Shown here: one piece after another, positions 27,490 through 35,353 of the stretch
Layout: each line of letters opens with the position of its first letter
Position numbering within the stretch: position 1 is the first letter of the stretch
Origin: Desulfosporosinus sp.
GTDB lineage: Bacteria; Bacillota; Desulfitobacteriia; Desulfitobacteriales; Desulfitobacteriaceae
Length of the DNA: 64,000 nt
Reading direction: 5' to 3'
Assembly (NCBI GenBank): GCA_003513495.1
Contig: DOPM01000057.1
Coordinates: forward strand, 1 to 64,000
Notes under the pieces: model-generated
The model's database searches: none
What the model saw: only the letters and a program-made list of their open reading frames with translations
What the model was told of the DNA's origin: nothing
Translations under genes and position numbers: made by a program

Positions 27490-27659
27490 TAACTTATCAA
27501 AAAATATTGAATTTAGTTTAACCTTCAGTTCTATTAATAATGGATTTATGTTTCCTTGTAACAAATTTTGAATGGTTAATGGTATTACAGTCCTGAATTT
27601 CTTTTTGCTTAATATAAAATAGCTCAAATCAGATTCACTATTTGAAAGGATGAAATAAT

Positions 27660-28178
27660 ATGAACTTCCTGGAATTGGCCAAAAAACGCTATACAGTCCG
27701 AAACTATCGAGAAAAACAGGTAGAAGAAGAAAAATTGCTTAAAATCCTTGAGGCAGGCAGAATCGCTCCCACTGGGGCAAATACTCAACCTCAAAGGATT
27801 ATTGTAGTTAAAGGGAAAGAAGGACTCAATAGACTGGCAAAGTGTGCGAATATCTACAACGCCCCCTTAGCATTAATCATCTGTGCAGATCATAGTGTTT
27901 CCTGGAAAAGACCTCTTGATAAAAAAGATATTGCCGAAATCGACGCGAGTATTGTGACCGATCATATGATGCTAGAAGCGACAGAGTTAGAGCTAGGGAC
28001 ATGTTGGATTTGTTATTTCGATGCTAAGGTTATGAGAACTGAATTTAAATTACCTGACAGCTATGAACCGATTAATATTCTAGCTATTGGATATGCCGAA
28101 GGTGAGCCATTATCTCCTGAGAGACATGACACCTTACGAAAAAGTCTGGAAAACACTGTTTGGTATGAAACGTTTTAA
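27660..28178 (+). CDS. Nitroreductase-family flavoprotein
   Basis: The 172-residue protein is a short nitroreductase fold. It has RYTVRNYREK at residues 10-19 (FMN phosphate contact), APTGANTQPQRIIVV near 37-51, and a C-terminal ILAIGYAEGEP. Such enzymes use FMN and NAD(P)H; the substrate is unknown. GAAAGGATG precedes the ATG. It faces away from the cobalamin operon, and a strong terminator follows. It lacks the length and insertions of BluB, so I do not assign it to lower-ligand synthesis. Confidence 0.82.
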   Translation: MNFLELAKKRYTVRNYREKQVEEEKLLKILEAGRIAPTGANTQPQRIIVVKGKEGLNRLAKCANIYNAPLALIICADHSVSWKRPLDKKDIAEIDASIVTDHMMLEATELELGTCWICYFDAKVMRTEFKLPDSYEPINILAIGYAEGEPLSPERHDTLRKSLENTVWYETF

Positions 28179-28250
28179 GTCTAGGTCCCCTTCTTGTTAC
28201 TTGTTGTATCAAGAACTCTTGTTGCTTTTATGTTCTTAAAAGCGAGAGTA

Positions 28251-28292
28251 ACAAACCTTTCGACTCTATATTGAGACGAAAGGTTTGTTTCT
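28251..28292 (+). terminator. Rho-independent terminator after the nitroreductase gene
   Basis: ACAAACCTTTCG plus CTC pairs with GAG plus CGAAAGGTTTGT across a short loop and is followed by TTCTGTCTT. It lies about 70 bases after the stop. Confidence 0.82.
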
Positions 28293-28424
28293 GTCTTACT
28301 ACCATCTCTATTAAAACAACATTTATACTAAAAACATAAAGTCCGAATTTTAAATTGACCCTTTTTAGCAGTCATAATATAATTTAAGTGAACGAACGTA
28401 CACTCTGAACGGGGGGGTATAGAG

Positions 28425-29027
28425 ATGCCTATTCCAAAACTAAGGCAAAACAAAGAACGTCGACAAAGACTTACGGAATGTGCTATAGATCTATTCATTG
28501 AAAAGGGATATTTTAACACTTCAGTCCGCGAAATAATAGTTAAATCAGGTTTTGGGACTGGTACCTTTTATAATTACTTTATTGATAAGGAGGATATTTT
28601 GAAAGCGCTTCTGGAAGAATTCGCAGAACAGATTATTTCAGGAGTTAGTACCTATTACACAACGGAAAAAGATTTGTACAAACGATTTATAGAAACAAAA
28701 CGTGTAACCATGGAAATCTTCGCCCAGAACGAGAAACTGTCAGAAATATATAGTCGAGTAGCGGGCACAAGCCAAACAATTGACAATTGCCTGAAGCAGT
28801 TTGAGGATAAACTAATTGATTTTTATATCAGGAATATTGAGTATGGCATTAATAAGGGGGCCTTTAATAACGTTTCGGTCCCTCCCATCGCCCACGCCAT
28901 ACTAGCAGTAGAGAAATTTCTGTTGTTCAAATGGATCGTATTAAAGGATATAACTAAGGAAGAAATGGTAGCAATGGTTATATCTTTCCACGAAACCCTG
29001 GCTAAAGGTTTAATCAACAACAAGTAG
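28425..29027 (+). CDS. TetR-family transcriptional regulator
   Basis: The 200-residue protein has a typical TetR N-terminal helix-turn-helix (about residues 10-57, including TSVREIIVKSGFGTGTFYNYF) and an all-helical ligand domain. A GGGGGGG-type ribosome site lies 7 bases before the ATG. It precedes an M24 peptidase-like gene by about 70 bases, which may be its target. The ligand is unknown. Confidence 0.86.
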   Translation: MPIPKLRQNKERRQRLTECAIDLFIEKGYFNTSVREIIVKSGFGTGTFYNYFIDKEDILKALLEEFAEQIISGVSTYYTTEKDLYKRFIETKRVTMEIFAQNEKLSEIYSRVAGTSQTIDNCLKQFEDKLIDFYIRNIEYGINKGAFNNVSVPPIAHAILAVEKFLLFKWIVLKDITKEEMVAMVISFHETLAKGLINNK

Positions 29028-29096
29028 TTATTCCTAAAAGGGCTTTTGTTTTCGTACCTTCGCTATTTAAATTGAATGAAAAGAAGGTGTTGTATA

Positions 29097-30281
29097 ATGA
29101 GGATGACACCAGCAGGTGAACTGACAAAGCGGATTACCGCATTTCAAAAACGGTTGCAGCAAAAAGGCGTTGACGGTGCGTTAATTGTGGATAGCGCAGA
29201 TATGTTTTATTTTGCTGGCACAGCTCATCGTGGCCACCTGTTTATTCCCGCAGAGGGCAAACCTTTGTTGATGGTGAAAAGAAGTTTTACCCGTGCCCAA
29301 GGAGAATCGGCTCTGGAAGATATCATTCCGTTGGCTAATGTAAAAGACTTGACAAAAATGCTGAATGAGTATGGATATAATCACATAACAACCTTGGGTC
29401 TTGAGTTGGACGTATTGCCTGCGGTCCAGTATCTGCTTTTTCAAAAGCTATTTGAAGGTACTCAAATTGTAGATATCAGTGGACTAATTCGTTCTGTGCG
29501 CATGGTTAAGTCATCTTATGAGCTAGAGGTGCTCAGGGACGCAGCCCAACTTAACTACACTTTGTTTTCCCGGGTCAAGGACTATTTAAAAGAGGGTATT
29601 ACTGAATTAGAACTGGCGGGTCAGCTGGAGAAGGTGTATCGCCTGGCAGGACACTCGGGCAGAGTAAAAATGCGGGGATTTGACCAGGAAGTTTATTATG
29701 GCCACGTATTGTCCGGCGTTAATGGGGCCATACCTAGTTGTATGGAAAGTCCTACCGGTGGATTGGGAGTAAGTATTTCCTTCCCACAGGGAGCAGGTTA
29801 TAAAAAAATAACCCGAAATGAGCCAATTATGATTGACTTTGTAGGGGTTAAAGACGGTTATTTGGCAGACCAGACCCGGATATTCTGTATCGGTCAACTG
29901 CCGGATAAACTTGTACATGCTCATGAGACAGCTTTACTCATTCAAGAGGCCGTTAAACAGATGGCTGTGCCGGGTGCGTCCTGCGAGGATATTTACCGGC
30001 ATGCGTTTAATATGGCGGCCGAATCCGGATACGGAGAGCATTTTATGGGTTTTTCTGAGCCCGTGCCTTTTATTGGACATGGCCTAGGTATAGAACTTAA
30101 TGAATGGCCAGTGTTAGCCTTAGGTTTTAAAACAACACTGGAGAAAAATATGGTAATAGCCATAGAGCCAAAATTTATTTTCCCAGAAGGTGCTGTGGGG
30201 ATAGAAAACACTTTTGTTGTGGGAGAAAAAGGACTGGAACCGTTGACGTTGTTTAATGAGAGTATAATTTATCTAAAATAG
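29097..30281 (+). CDS. M24-family metallopeptidase (Xaa-Pro dipeptidase/creatinase fold)
   Basis: The protein of about 394 residues has an N-terminal creatinase-type domain (about 1-140) and a C-terminal pita-bread domain. All five metal ligands are present: Asp in IMIDFVG, Asp in LADQTRIF, His in GHGLGIELNEWP, Glu in AIEPKF and Glu in GIENTF. It could be an aminopeptidase P/prolidase or an amidinohydrolase of the creatinase type; the full metal set favours a peptidase. I chose the ATG at 29097, with AGAAGG about 8 bases upstream, over a frame opening at 29076. It converges with the racemase-like gene, and no terminator hairpin was seen between them. Confidence 0.85.
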   Translation: MRMTPAGELTKRITAFQKRLQQKGVDGALIVDSADMFYFAGTAHRGHLFIPAEGKPLLMVKRSFTRAQGESALEDIIPLANVKDLTKMLNEYGYNHITTLGLELDVLPAVQYLLFQKLFEGTQIVDISGLIRSVRMVKSSYELEVLRDAAQLNYTLFSRVKDYLKEGITELELAGQLEKVYRLAGHSGRVKMRGFDQEVYYGHVLSGVNGAIPSCMESPTGGLGVSISFPQGAGYKKITRNEPIMIDFVGVKDGYLADQTRIFCIGQLPDKLVHAHETALLIQEAVKQMAVPGASCEDIYRHAFNMAAESGYGEHFMGFSEPVPFIGHGLGIELNEWPVLALGFKTTLEKNMVIAIEPKFIFPEGAVGIENTFVVGEKGLEPLTLFNESIIYLK

Positions 30282-30328
30282 GCTTTGTTTATAGAGGTTA
30301 AGTCATTAGACGTTATTTGTGTAATTTT

Positions 30329-31117
30329 TTAAATAAATCCATAATATGGCGTCTGGCATACTGCAGAATGCAGCCATCTGATTAACGTCGTAAAATCAAA
30401 CACCGGAAGCTGAGTTGCTGCCTGTACCGCATGAGCATATGGCGGCATGTCCGAGCATTCCAATAAAATGGCACCCGTATCAGGATTCTCTTCGATGATT
30501 TCAAGTGCCTTGCGGACTACTTCCTGCTCCACGATGCCGTTGTCGAATTCACCGCGGCCTTCTAGGATACAGGAAAATTCCTGTTCATGACGTAAGTCTT
30601 TGATAATTAATCTTTTTTTCAGTTCATCCGAGATACTGCAGGCATTTAGAAGCTTATCCGTCAGGGATGCCTTATCTGCCGTCAGTACACCGATCGACTG
30701 CCCCGGTTTGAGCAATGATGCTATCCAAGGAAGCTGTACCAGGCTTGAGATGGCAACCGGTATATCCATTGCCGCTGCTACCCTGTCCTGATAATTGCCA
30801 AAGAAGCCGCATGCAGAGCTGATGGCACGCACGCCCTCCTTTTTTAATTCTTCACAGGCCTTCAGTATCTGATAGAACACGTCATCTCCGGCGTTGAACA
30901 GATTTGGAATATCTAGTCCCGTTACTGCTTTTAACCTTACAGGAAAATTAAATGTATAACCGTTGACAATGTTGCCCGGCATCATTGGATAATACACATC
31001 GTCAATATATATGATGCCGATGGGAAATCCGGCAATGTTCTGCCCTTTCATCATGCGGACTTTTACTTTACTATTACTGGGAGTAAGATATCCATATTGT
31101 CTGTTCTGTTCTATCAT
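30329..31117 (-). CDS. Aspartate/glutamate racemase-superfamily protein
   Basis: The 262-residue protein resembles the Asp/Glu/hydantoin racemase superfamily. It has two candidate catalytic cysteines, in SSACGFFGNYQ (about residue 98) and LLECSDMPPYAHAV (about residue 220). These are spaced as in two-base racemases, but the surrounding motifs are not those of MurI. A strong GGAGG site supports the ATG at 31117. It ends the catabolic gene block and follows an aminotransferase, so it may racemise or lyse an amino- or oxo-acid. The substrate is unknown. Confidence 0.65.
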   Translation of the reverse strand: MIEQNRQYGYLTPSNSKVKVRMMKGQNIAGFPIGIIYIDDVYYPMMPGNIVNGYTFNFPVRLKAVTGLDIPNLFNAGDDVFYQILKACEELKKEGVRAISSACGFFGNYQDRVAAAMDIPVAISSLVQLPWIASLLKPGQSIGVLTADKASLTDKLLNACSISDELKKRLIIKDLRHEQEFSCILEGRGEFDNGIVEQEVVRKALEIIEENPDTGAILLECSDMPPYAHAVQAATQLPVFDFTTLIRWLHSAVCQTPYYGFI

Positions 31118-31163
31118 TATATATGCCTCCAAAATAATTACTCCATGCGAAATTTATTTTCCA

Positions 31164-32369
31164 TCATAAAACCATAGAAAAAGTTTTATCCATGATGGCC
31201 AAAGCCTCGTCTATTTCTGTATTATCCACAATTAATGGTGGCAGAAAACGAAATGTTTTGCCTTCTACGCAATTAATCAATAGGCCATTTTTACGGCAAT
31301 TATTCATTATTAGGGGAGCCTTTTCACCTACGGTCAACCCTAACATCATACCCTGACCGCGCACTTTTCCCACTATACCATATTTTTCTGCTAATTTGTT
31401 TAACCCACGACATAAATACTCAGAACGTTCTAAAACACCTTCAAAAAATCCATCTTCTAACATTACATCAAGTACCGCACAACCTGCAGCCATAGCTAGA
31501 GGATTTCCTCCAATGGTCGTACCATGATCCCCAGGTTCGAAGGCAGCAGCTACCTTTGCGGTGGACATTATAGCTCCAATGGAAAGACCACCTGCAAGTG
31601 CTTTTGCTAAGGTCATGATATCCGGCGTCACACCACTCCATTGATGGGAAAACAACTTTCCCGTCCTTCCAACCCCGCACTGCACTTCATCGAAAATAAG
31701 CAGGGCATTAAAGCGATTACATAATTCCCTAGATTTTTGCAGGAACTCATCAGTTGCTGGATAAACCCCACCTTCCCCTTGGATCGGTTCAATCAGCACT
31801 GCCGCCGTATTCTCGTTCACTGCACTTTCCAAAGCCTTAAGGTCATTCAATGCAACATAGGAAAATCCTACCGGAAGGGGCTCATAATCTTTATGATACT
31901 TAGGCTGCCCCGTGGCCGTAAGGGTCGCTAATGTCCGTCCATGAAAAGAACTAGTTAACGAAACTACTTCATATTTATGGGTACCATAGTTCTTTTTAGC
32001 ATATTTGCGAGCCAACTTTAGAGCACCTTCGTTAGCCTCCCCCCCACTATTACAGAAGAATGCCTTTTCCGCAAAGGAATTTTCTATTAAACGTTCTGCA
32101 AGAGCAACCTGATTAGGAATCCAATACAAATTTGAAGTATGTATAAGTTCCCCAGCTTGCCTCCGGATCGCCTCTACCACCTTAGGATGGCTGTGACCTA
32201 AAGAGCTGACAGCTATACCAGTTACAAAATCCAGATAACGCTTGTGATCTGTATCCCAAACCCATACCCCTTCACCCTTAGTTAAGGCTATCGGAGCTTG
32301 GTTATAGGTGTTCATCAACGCAGTTTTTCCGCGAGAAATGATTTCATCTGTACTTAAATTTTCAAGCAT
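31164..32369 (-). CDS. Class III PLP aminotransferase (acetylornithine/4-aminobutyrate type)
   Basis: The 401-residue protein has the class III layout: GVWVWDTDHKRYLDFVTG near residues 35-52, SGGEANEGALKLAR near 107-120, FDEVQCGVGRTG near 225-236, and the PLP Lys in TLAKALAGGLSIGA near residue 254. It resembles ArgD/GabT, but its place after korC in a catabolic block suggests an omega- or alpha-amino acid substrate rather than arginine synthesis. I chose the ATG at 32369 with AAAGGAGA upstream; the frame is open to 32408. Confidence 0.85.
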   Translation of the reverse strand: MLENLSTDEIISRGKTALMNTYNQAPIALTKGEGVWVWDTDHKRYLDFVTGIAVSSLGHSHPKVVEAIRRQAGELIHTSNLYWIPNQVALAERLIENSFAEKAFFCNSGGEANEGALKLARKYAKKNYGTHKYEVVSLTSSFHGRTLATLTATGQPKYHKDYEPLPVGFSYVALNDLKALESAVNENTAAVLIEPIQGEGGVYPATDEFLQKSRELCNRFNALLIFDEVQCGVGRTGKLFSHQWSGVTPDIMTLAKALAGGLSIGAIMSTAKVAAAFEPGDHGTTIGGNPLAMAAGCAVLDVMLEDGFFEGVLERSEYLCRGLNKLAEKYGIVGKVRGQGMMLGLTVGEKAPLIMNNCRKNGLLINCVEGKTFRFLPPLIVDNTEIDEALAIMDKTFSMVL

Positions 32370-32391
32370 GAGTAAGTCTCCTTTCTTAACC

Positions 32392-32919
32392 TTAGCCAAT
32401 CTCCTCATACCCTATGTTCAGTGCCTTTAGATTTATGGCTAAAATCTTAGCGGGCAATGAATCTTCTAAGACCTTTGTAAGGCTTTCTATGGAAACTACC
32501 GGACAAAGTTTCAGTACACTGCCTAAAAACAAGGAATTAATGGCTTTAACGTTCCCAATATCCATGACTCTGGTACTAAAAGGGTATCCCACATCATGAG
32601 AGCGCTTAGTGTTTTTCACAACATCCTGGTCATAAAGAATGATACATTCATCCGCTACAATAGTTCTGTAACGTTCATATCCTTGCTGACTCAAAGCAAG
32701 TACTAAGTCCGGCCGATCACACTTGGGAAAATAGACGTCTTCTTCACTGATAACTACCTCGGATTGTGAATACCCTCCCCGTGACTGAATTCCATATGTT
32801 TGAGTTTGTACTGCATTTTTTCCTTCCAATACTGCCGCTTTGGCCAGGGTTACCCCTCCTAAAATCAACCCTTGACCACCTGTACCAGCTAAGACGATTT
32901 GCCACGTTTTCCCTGCCAT
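32392..32919 (-). CDS. korC: 2-oxoacid:ferredoxin oxidoreductase, gamma subunit
   Basis: The 175-residue protein is the gamma domain of this enzyme family. It contains GTGGQGLILGGVTLAKAA (residues 12-29) and the QSRGGYSQSEVVIS segment. It completes the four-subunit set korD-A-B-C in that order on the minus strand. Together they oxidise a 2-oxoacid to acyl-CoA with CoA and ferredoxin. The exact substrate (2-oxoglutarate, 2-oxoisovalerate or other) cannot be fixed from sequence alone; the kor symbol is used for layout. Confidence 0.88.
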   Translation of the reverse strand: MAGKTWQIVLAGTGGQGLILGGVTLAKAAVLEGKNAVQTQTYGIQSRGGYSQSEVVISEEDVYFPKCDRPDLVLALSQQGYERYRTIVADECIILYDQDVVKNTKRSHDVGYPFSTRVMDIGNVKAINSLFLGSVLKLCPVVSIESLTKVLEDSLPAKILAINLKALNIGYEEIG

Positions 32920-33750
32920 CTATTCTCCCCCCTTAGGTTGTTGACTTGCTCTATGAATCCTCCGATAGGTGGTGTAAAAGTCGGGTCTTTCTTTCTTTAC
33001 TAAGGTTCCTACCGCAAAACGCTCAGCTTGTTCCTCGGCAGTCATTTTCCCATATTTAGAGATAGGAACTGCGCTATCTTTTAGCCAATTAAACATGTTC
33101 ACTGCGCTGGAATTGCCATTGAATCGTCCAAAATACGTTGGGCAAGGGCTGATGACTTCTACTAAACTGAATCCTTTGTGGGTAATGGCATCTTTTATAA
33201 GGTTTTTGAGTGCGGTTGCGTGATAAGCCGTTGTCCTGGCTACAAAATTTGCCCCTGCAGCTTCTGCGAGCAAACAAACATTAAAACCGGGTTCAGGTGT
33301 TCCCTTAGGAGAGGTTGTGGTTTTACTTTCCAAGGGAGTGGTGGCTGAATACTGTCCTCCAGTCATTCCATAGTTGTAGTTATTTGTCACAATGGCCGTA
33401 AGATCGATATTCCGGCGAGCTGCGTGAATAAAATGGTTTCCTCCTATGGTGACGGCATCACCGTCTCCCATTAAGGTAACGACGTGCAGATCCGGGTTTG
33501 CTAATTTTATTCCGGTAGCAAAGGCTAAAGCCCGTCCATGAGTTCCATGAAAAGCCTGTGTGGTTAAATAATCATCGGCTTTTCCCCAGCAACCGATCCC
33601 GGTGACAGTGACGACCTCTTTCGGTGCAAGGTCAAGCTCTACCAGGGCTTCAGTGTAGGCGCGCAAGATAATGCCATCCCCACAGCCCGGACACCACATG
33701 TGAGGTAATCTGTTTTTATCCAAATAATCCTGATAACGTCGCACTGCCAT
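32920..33750 (-). CDS. korB: 2-oxoacid:ferredoxin oxidoreductase, beta subunit (TPP-binding)
   Basis: The 276-residue protein binds thiamine pyrophosphate. It has WCPGCGDGIILRA near residues 19-31, the TPP/Mg motif GDGDAVTIGGNHF near 94-106, and NNYNYGMTGGQYS near 122-134. It abuts korC and overlaps korA by one base, so the subunits are coupled. Confidence 0.92.
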   Translation of the reverse strand: MAVRRYQDYLDKNRLPHMWCPGCGDGIILRAYTEALVELDLAPKEVVTVTGIGCWGKADDYLTTQAFHGTHGRALAFATGIKLANPDLHVVTLMGDGDAVTIGGNHFIHAARRNIDLTAIVTNNYNYGMTGGQYSATTPLESKTTTSPKGTPEPGFNVCLLAEAAGANFVARTTAYHATALKNLIKDAITHKGFSLVEVISPCPTYFGRFNGNSSAVNMFNWLKDSAVPISKYGKMTAEEQAERFAVGTLVKKERPDFYTTYRRIHRASQQPKGGE

Positions 33751-34892
33751 TATTTCAGCACCTCCTTGATTCGTTCCACGATCTGTGAAGGTAAGATAAT
33801 TTCACCGTCAATGCGAGATAGCGGGAAAACAGGCGTCTTAAACGAATTGGTGCGTTCTACTTCCAAAACTACTTGCCCAAGATTAAGTTCCGGTACGATA
33901 ACCGCTTTAGCTTTCTTTAGGGCTTCTCTGACTTGTTCATCAGCAAAGGGCCATTGTGTGATAAGCCTAAGGAGATTTACAGAAAGTCCCTCTTTTTGGG
34001 CATCAATCACCGCTTGCTTTGCTGCACGGGATACGACTCCATAGGCAATTAAGGTAACTTCTGCATCGTCTGGTCCAAACCATTCAACCTGAACGATATC
34101 GGTTTTATTGTTTTCTATCTTACGGTGTAAGCGTCGAACTAATTTGTCCGCCGTTTGTGGGGCATTATGGGAATAACCCGATTCATCATGACAAGAACTG
34201 CTAATGTGTACAATATGATCTGTTCCATAAGGCGGTATAGCCGGTATATCATCCTCACCCGGTGTGTAAGGTTTAAATCCTTCAGCTGGTGCACTTGGCG
34301 TTTTTCGGTTAATAATTTTTAATTCATCTAGTTCAGGGATTATCAGACTCTCTCTCATGTGCCCGATAACTTCATCCCCCAATAAGATAACCGGAATTCG
34401 ATACTTTTCTGATAAATTAAAAGCACGCACGGTTAGGTCATAGCATTCTTGGACGGATGCAGGGCTTAAAACAATAATTGGGTGGTCTCCATGTGTGCCC
34501 CAACGTGACTGCATCACATCTCCTTGAGCGGGTCGAGTCGCAAGGGCTGTACTCGGTCCGTTCCGTTGAATGTTAATAAGCACTATGGGAACCTCAGCAT
34601 AGACCGCCATCCCTAAGTTCTCCTGCATAAGTGAAAATCCTGGGCCGCTTGTTGCTGTATAGGATTTTTTACCGGCAGCTGAAGCTCCTATGATTGTAGC
34701 TATGCTTCCGATTTCATCCTCCATCTGAAGAAAAATACCATCTACTTGAGGTAATAATTCCGCTGAAAGTTCTGCTATTTCTGAGGATGGTGTAATCGGA
34801 TAGCCCCCGTAAAATCTAGCCCCGGCATCAATGGCCCCATAAACACAAGCTTCATTTCCTTGCATGAATTGTACTCCATATGGTCTGATCAC
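33750..34892 (-). CDS. korA: 2-oxoacid:ferredoxin oxidoreductase, alpha subunit
   Basis: The 380-residue protein begins MIRPYGVQFMQGNEACVYGA and has the GGYPITPSSEIAE motif near residues 34-46 and the TSGPGFSLMQENLGMA segment near 80-95. These are typical of the alpha subunit, which contributes to the TPP site. It overlaps korD by 4 bases and korB by 1 base. Confidence 0.92.
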   Translation of the reverse strand: MIRPYGVQFMQGNEACVYGAIDAGARFYGGYPITPSSEIAELSAELLPQVDGIFLQMEDEIGSIATIIGASAAGKKSYTATSGPGFSLMQENLGMAVYAEVPIVLINIQRNGPSTALATRPAQGDVMQSRWGTHGDHPIIVLSPASVQECYDLTVRAFNLSEKYRIPVILLGDEVIGHMRESLIIPELDELKIINRKTPSAPAEGFKPYTPGEDDIPAIPPYGTDHIVHISSSCHDESGYSHNAPQTADKLVRRLHRKIENNKTDIVQVEWFGPDDAEVTLIAYGVVSRAAKQAVIDAQKEGLSVNLLRLITQWPFADEQVREALKKAKAVIVPELNLGQVVLEVERTNSFKTPVFPLSRIDGEIILPSQIVERIKEVLK

Positions 34893-35098
34893 GTTAGCAC
34901 CTCCAATGTTATAGCGAAATCAGGGCATCGCAGATCGCACAGACGGCAGTAGGTACATTTTTCTGGATAGGTTACAAGGGGTGCCATATCCTTAGCTGAA
35001 GTGTAAACTTCTTGCGGACAAAATGCCTGACAGAGTCCACATTTTTTACAACATATGGGATCAATCGTTATCTTAACTCTTTTATCTGTAGAGCTCAT
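34889..35098 (-). CDS. korD: Ferredoxin-type delta subunit of the 2-oxoacid oxidoreductase
   Basis: The 69-residue protein has two [4Fe-4S] motifs, CKKCGLCQAFCP (about residues 18-29) and CTYCRLCDLRCP (about 48-59). It would carry electrons from KorAB to ferredoxin. It overlaps korA and follows the small ThiS/MoaD-like gene by about 35 bases. Confidence 0.92.
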   Translation of the reverse strand: MSSTDKRVKITIDPICCKKCGLCQAFCPQEVYTSAKDMAPLVTYPEKCTYCRLCDLRCPDFAITLEVLT

Positions 35099-35133
35099 AC
35101 GTCCTCCTTTTTAAAGCGGAATGTTACTAAACC

Positions 35134-35331
35134 TCATCCTCCACATATGAGATGGATCGCTTGAATATCGTCTCCGTTTTCAATTACCGTACAAGTAAAT
35201 TCATCTTTCGGGACGGTTTTTCCGTTAATAACAACGATTATTAGCGGAAAAGTGAAGTTCATTTCAGCCAATAACTGTTTTACAGACAGCTCTGCTCTCC
35301 AAGGATAGTCCCTGCCATTAACCTTAATCAT
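35134..35331 (-). CDS. ThiS/MoaD-like sulfur-carrier protein
   Basis: The 65-residue beta-grasp protein ends in the Gly-Gly tail (AIHLICGG) that is activated to a thiocarboxylate in the ThiS/MoaD family. It begins IKVNGRDYPW and has the INGKTVPKDEF and NGDDIQAI strands. It sits directly after the aldehyde ferredoxin oxidoreductase gene, so it may serve pterin cofactor assembly for that tungsten enzyme. A thiamine role is possible but has no support from neighbours. Confidence 0.82.
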   Translation of the reverse strand: MIKVNGRDYPWRAELSVKQLLAEMNFTFPLIIVVINGKTVPKDEFTCTVIENGDDIQAIHLICGG

Positions 35332-35353
35332 CTTACTCCTCGCCCCATATCAT

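Noticed and set aside
27660..28178. Nitroreductase-family gene beside the cobalamin operon as BluB (dimethylbenzimidazole synthase)
   Set aside because: It is only 172 residues, diverges from the operon, has no riboswitch and shows ordinary short nitroreductase motifs. BluB is also oxygen-dependent, which does not suit the apparent anaerobic lifestyle.
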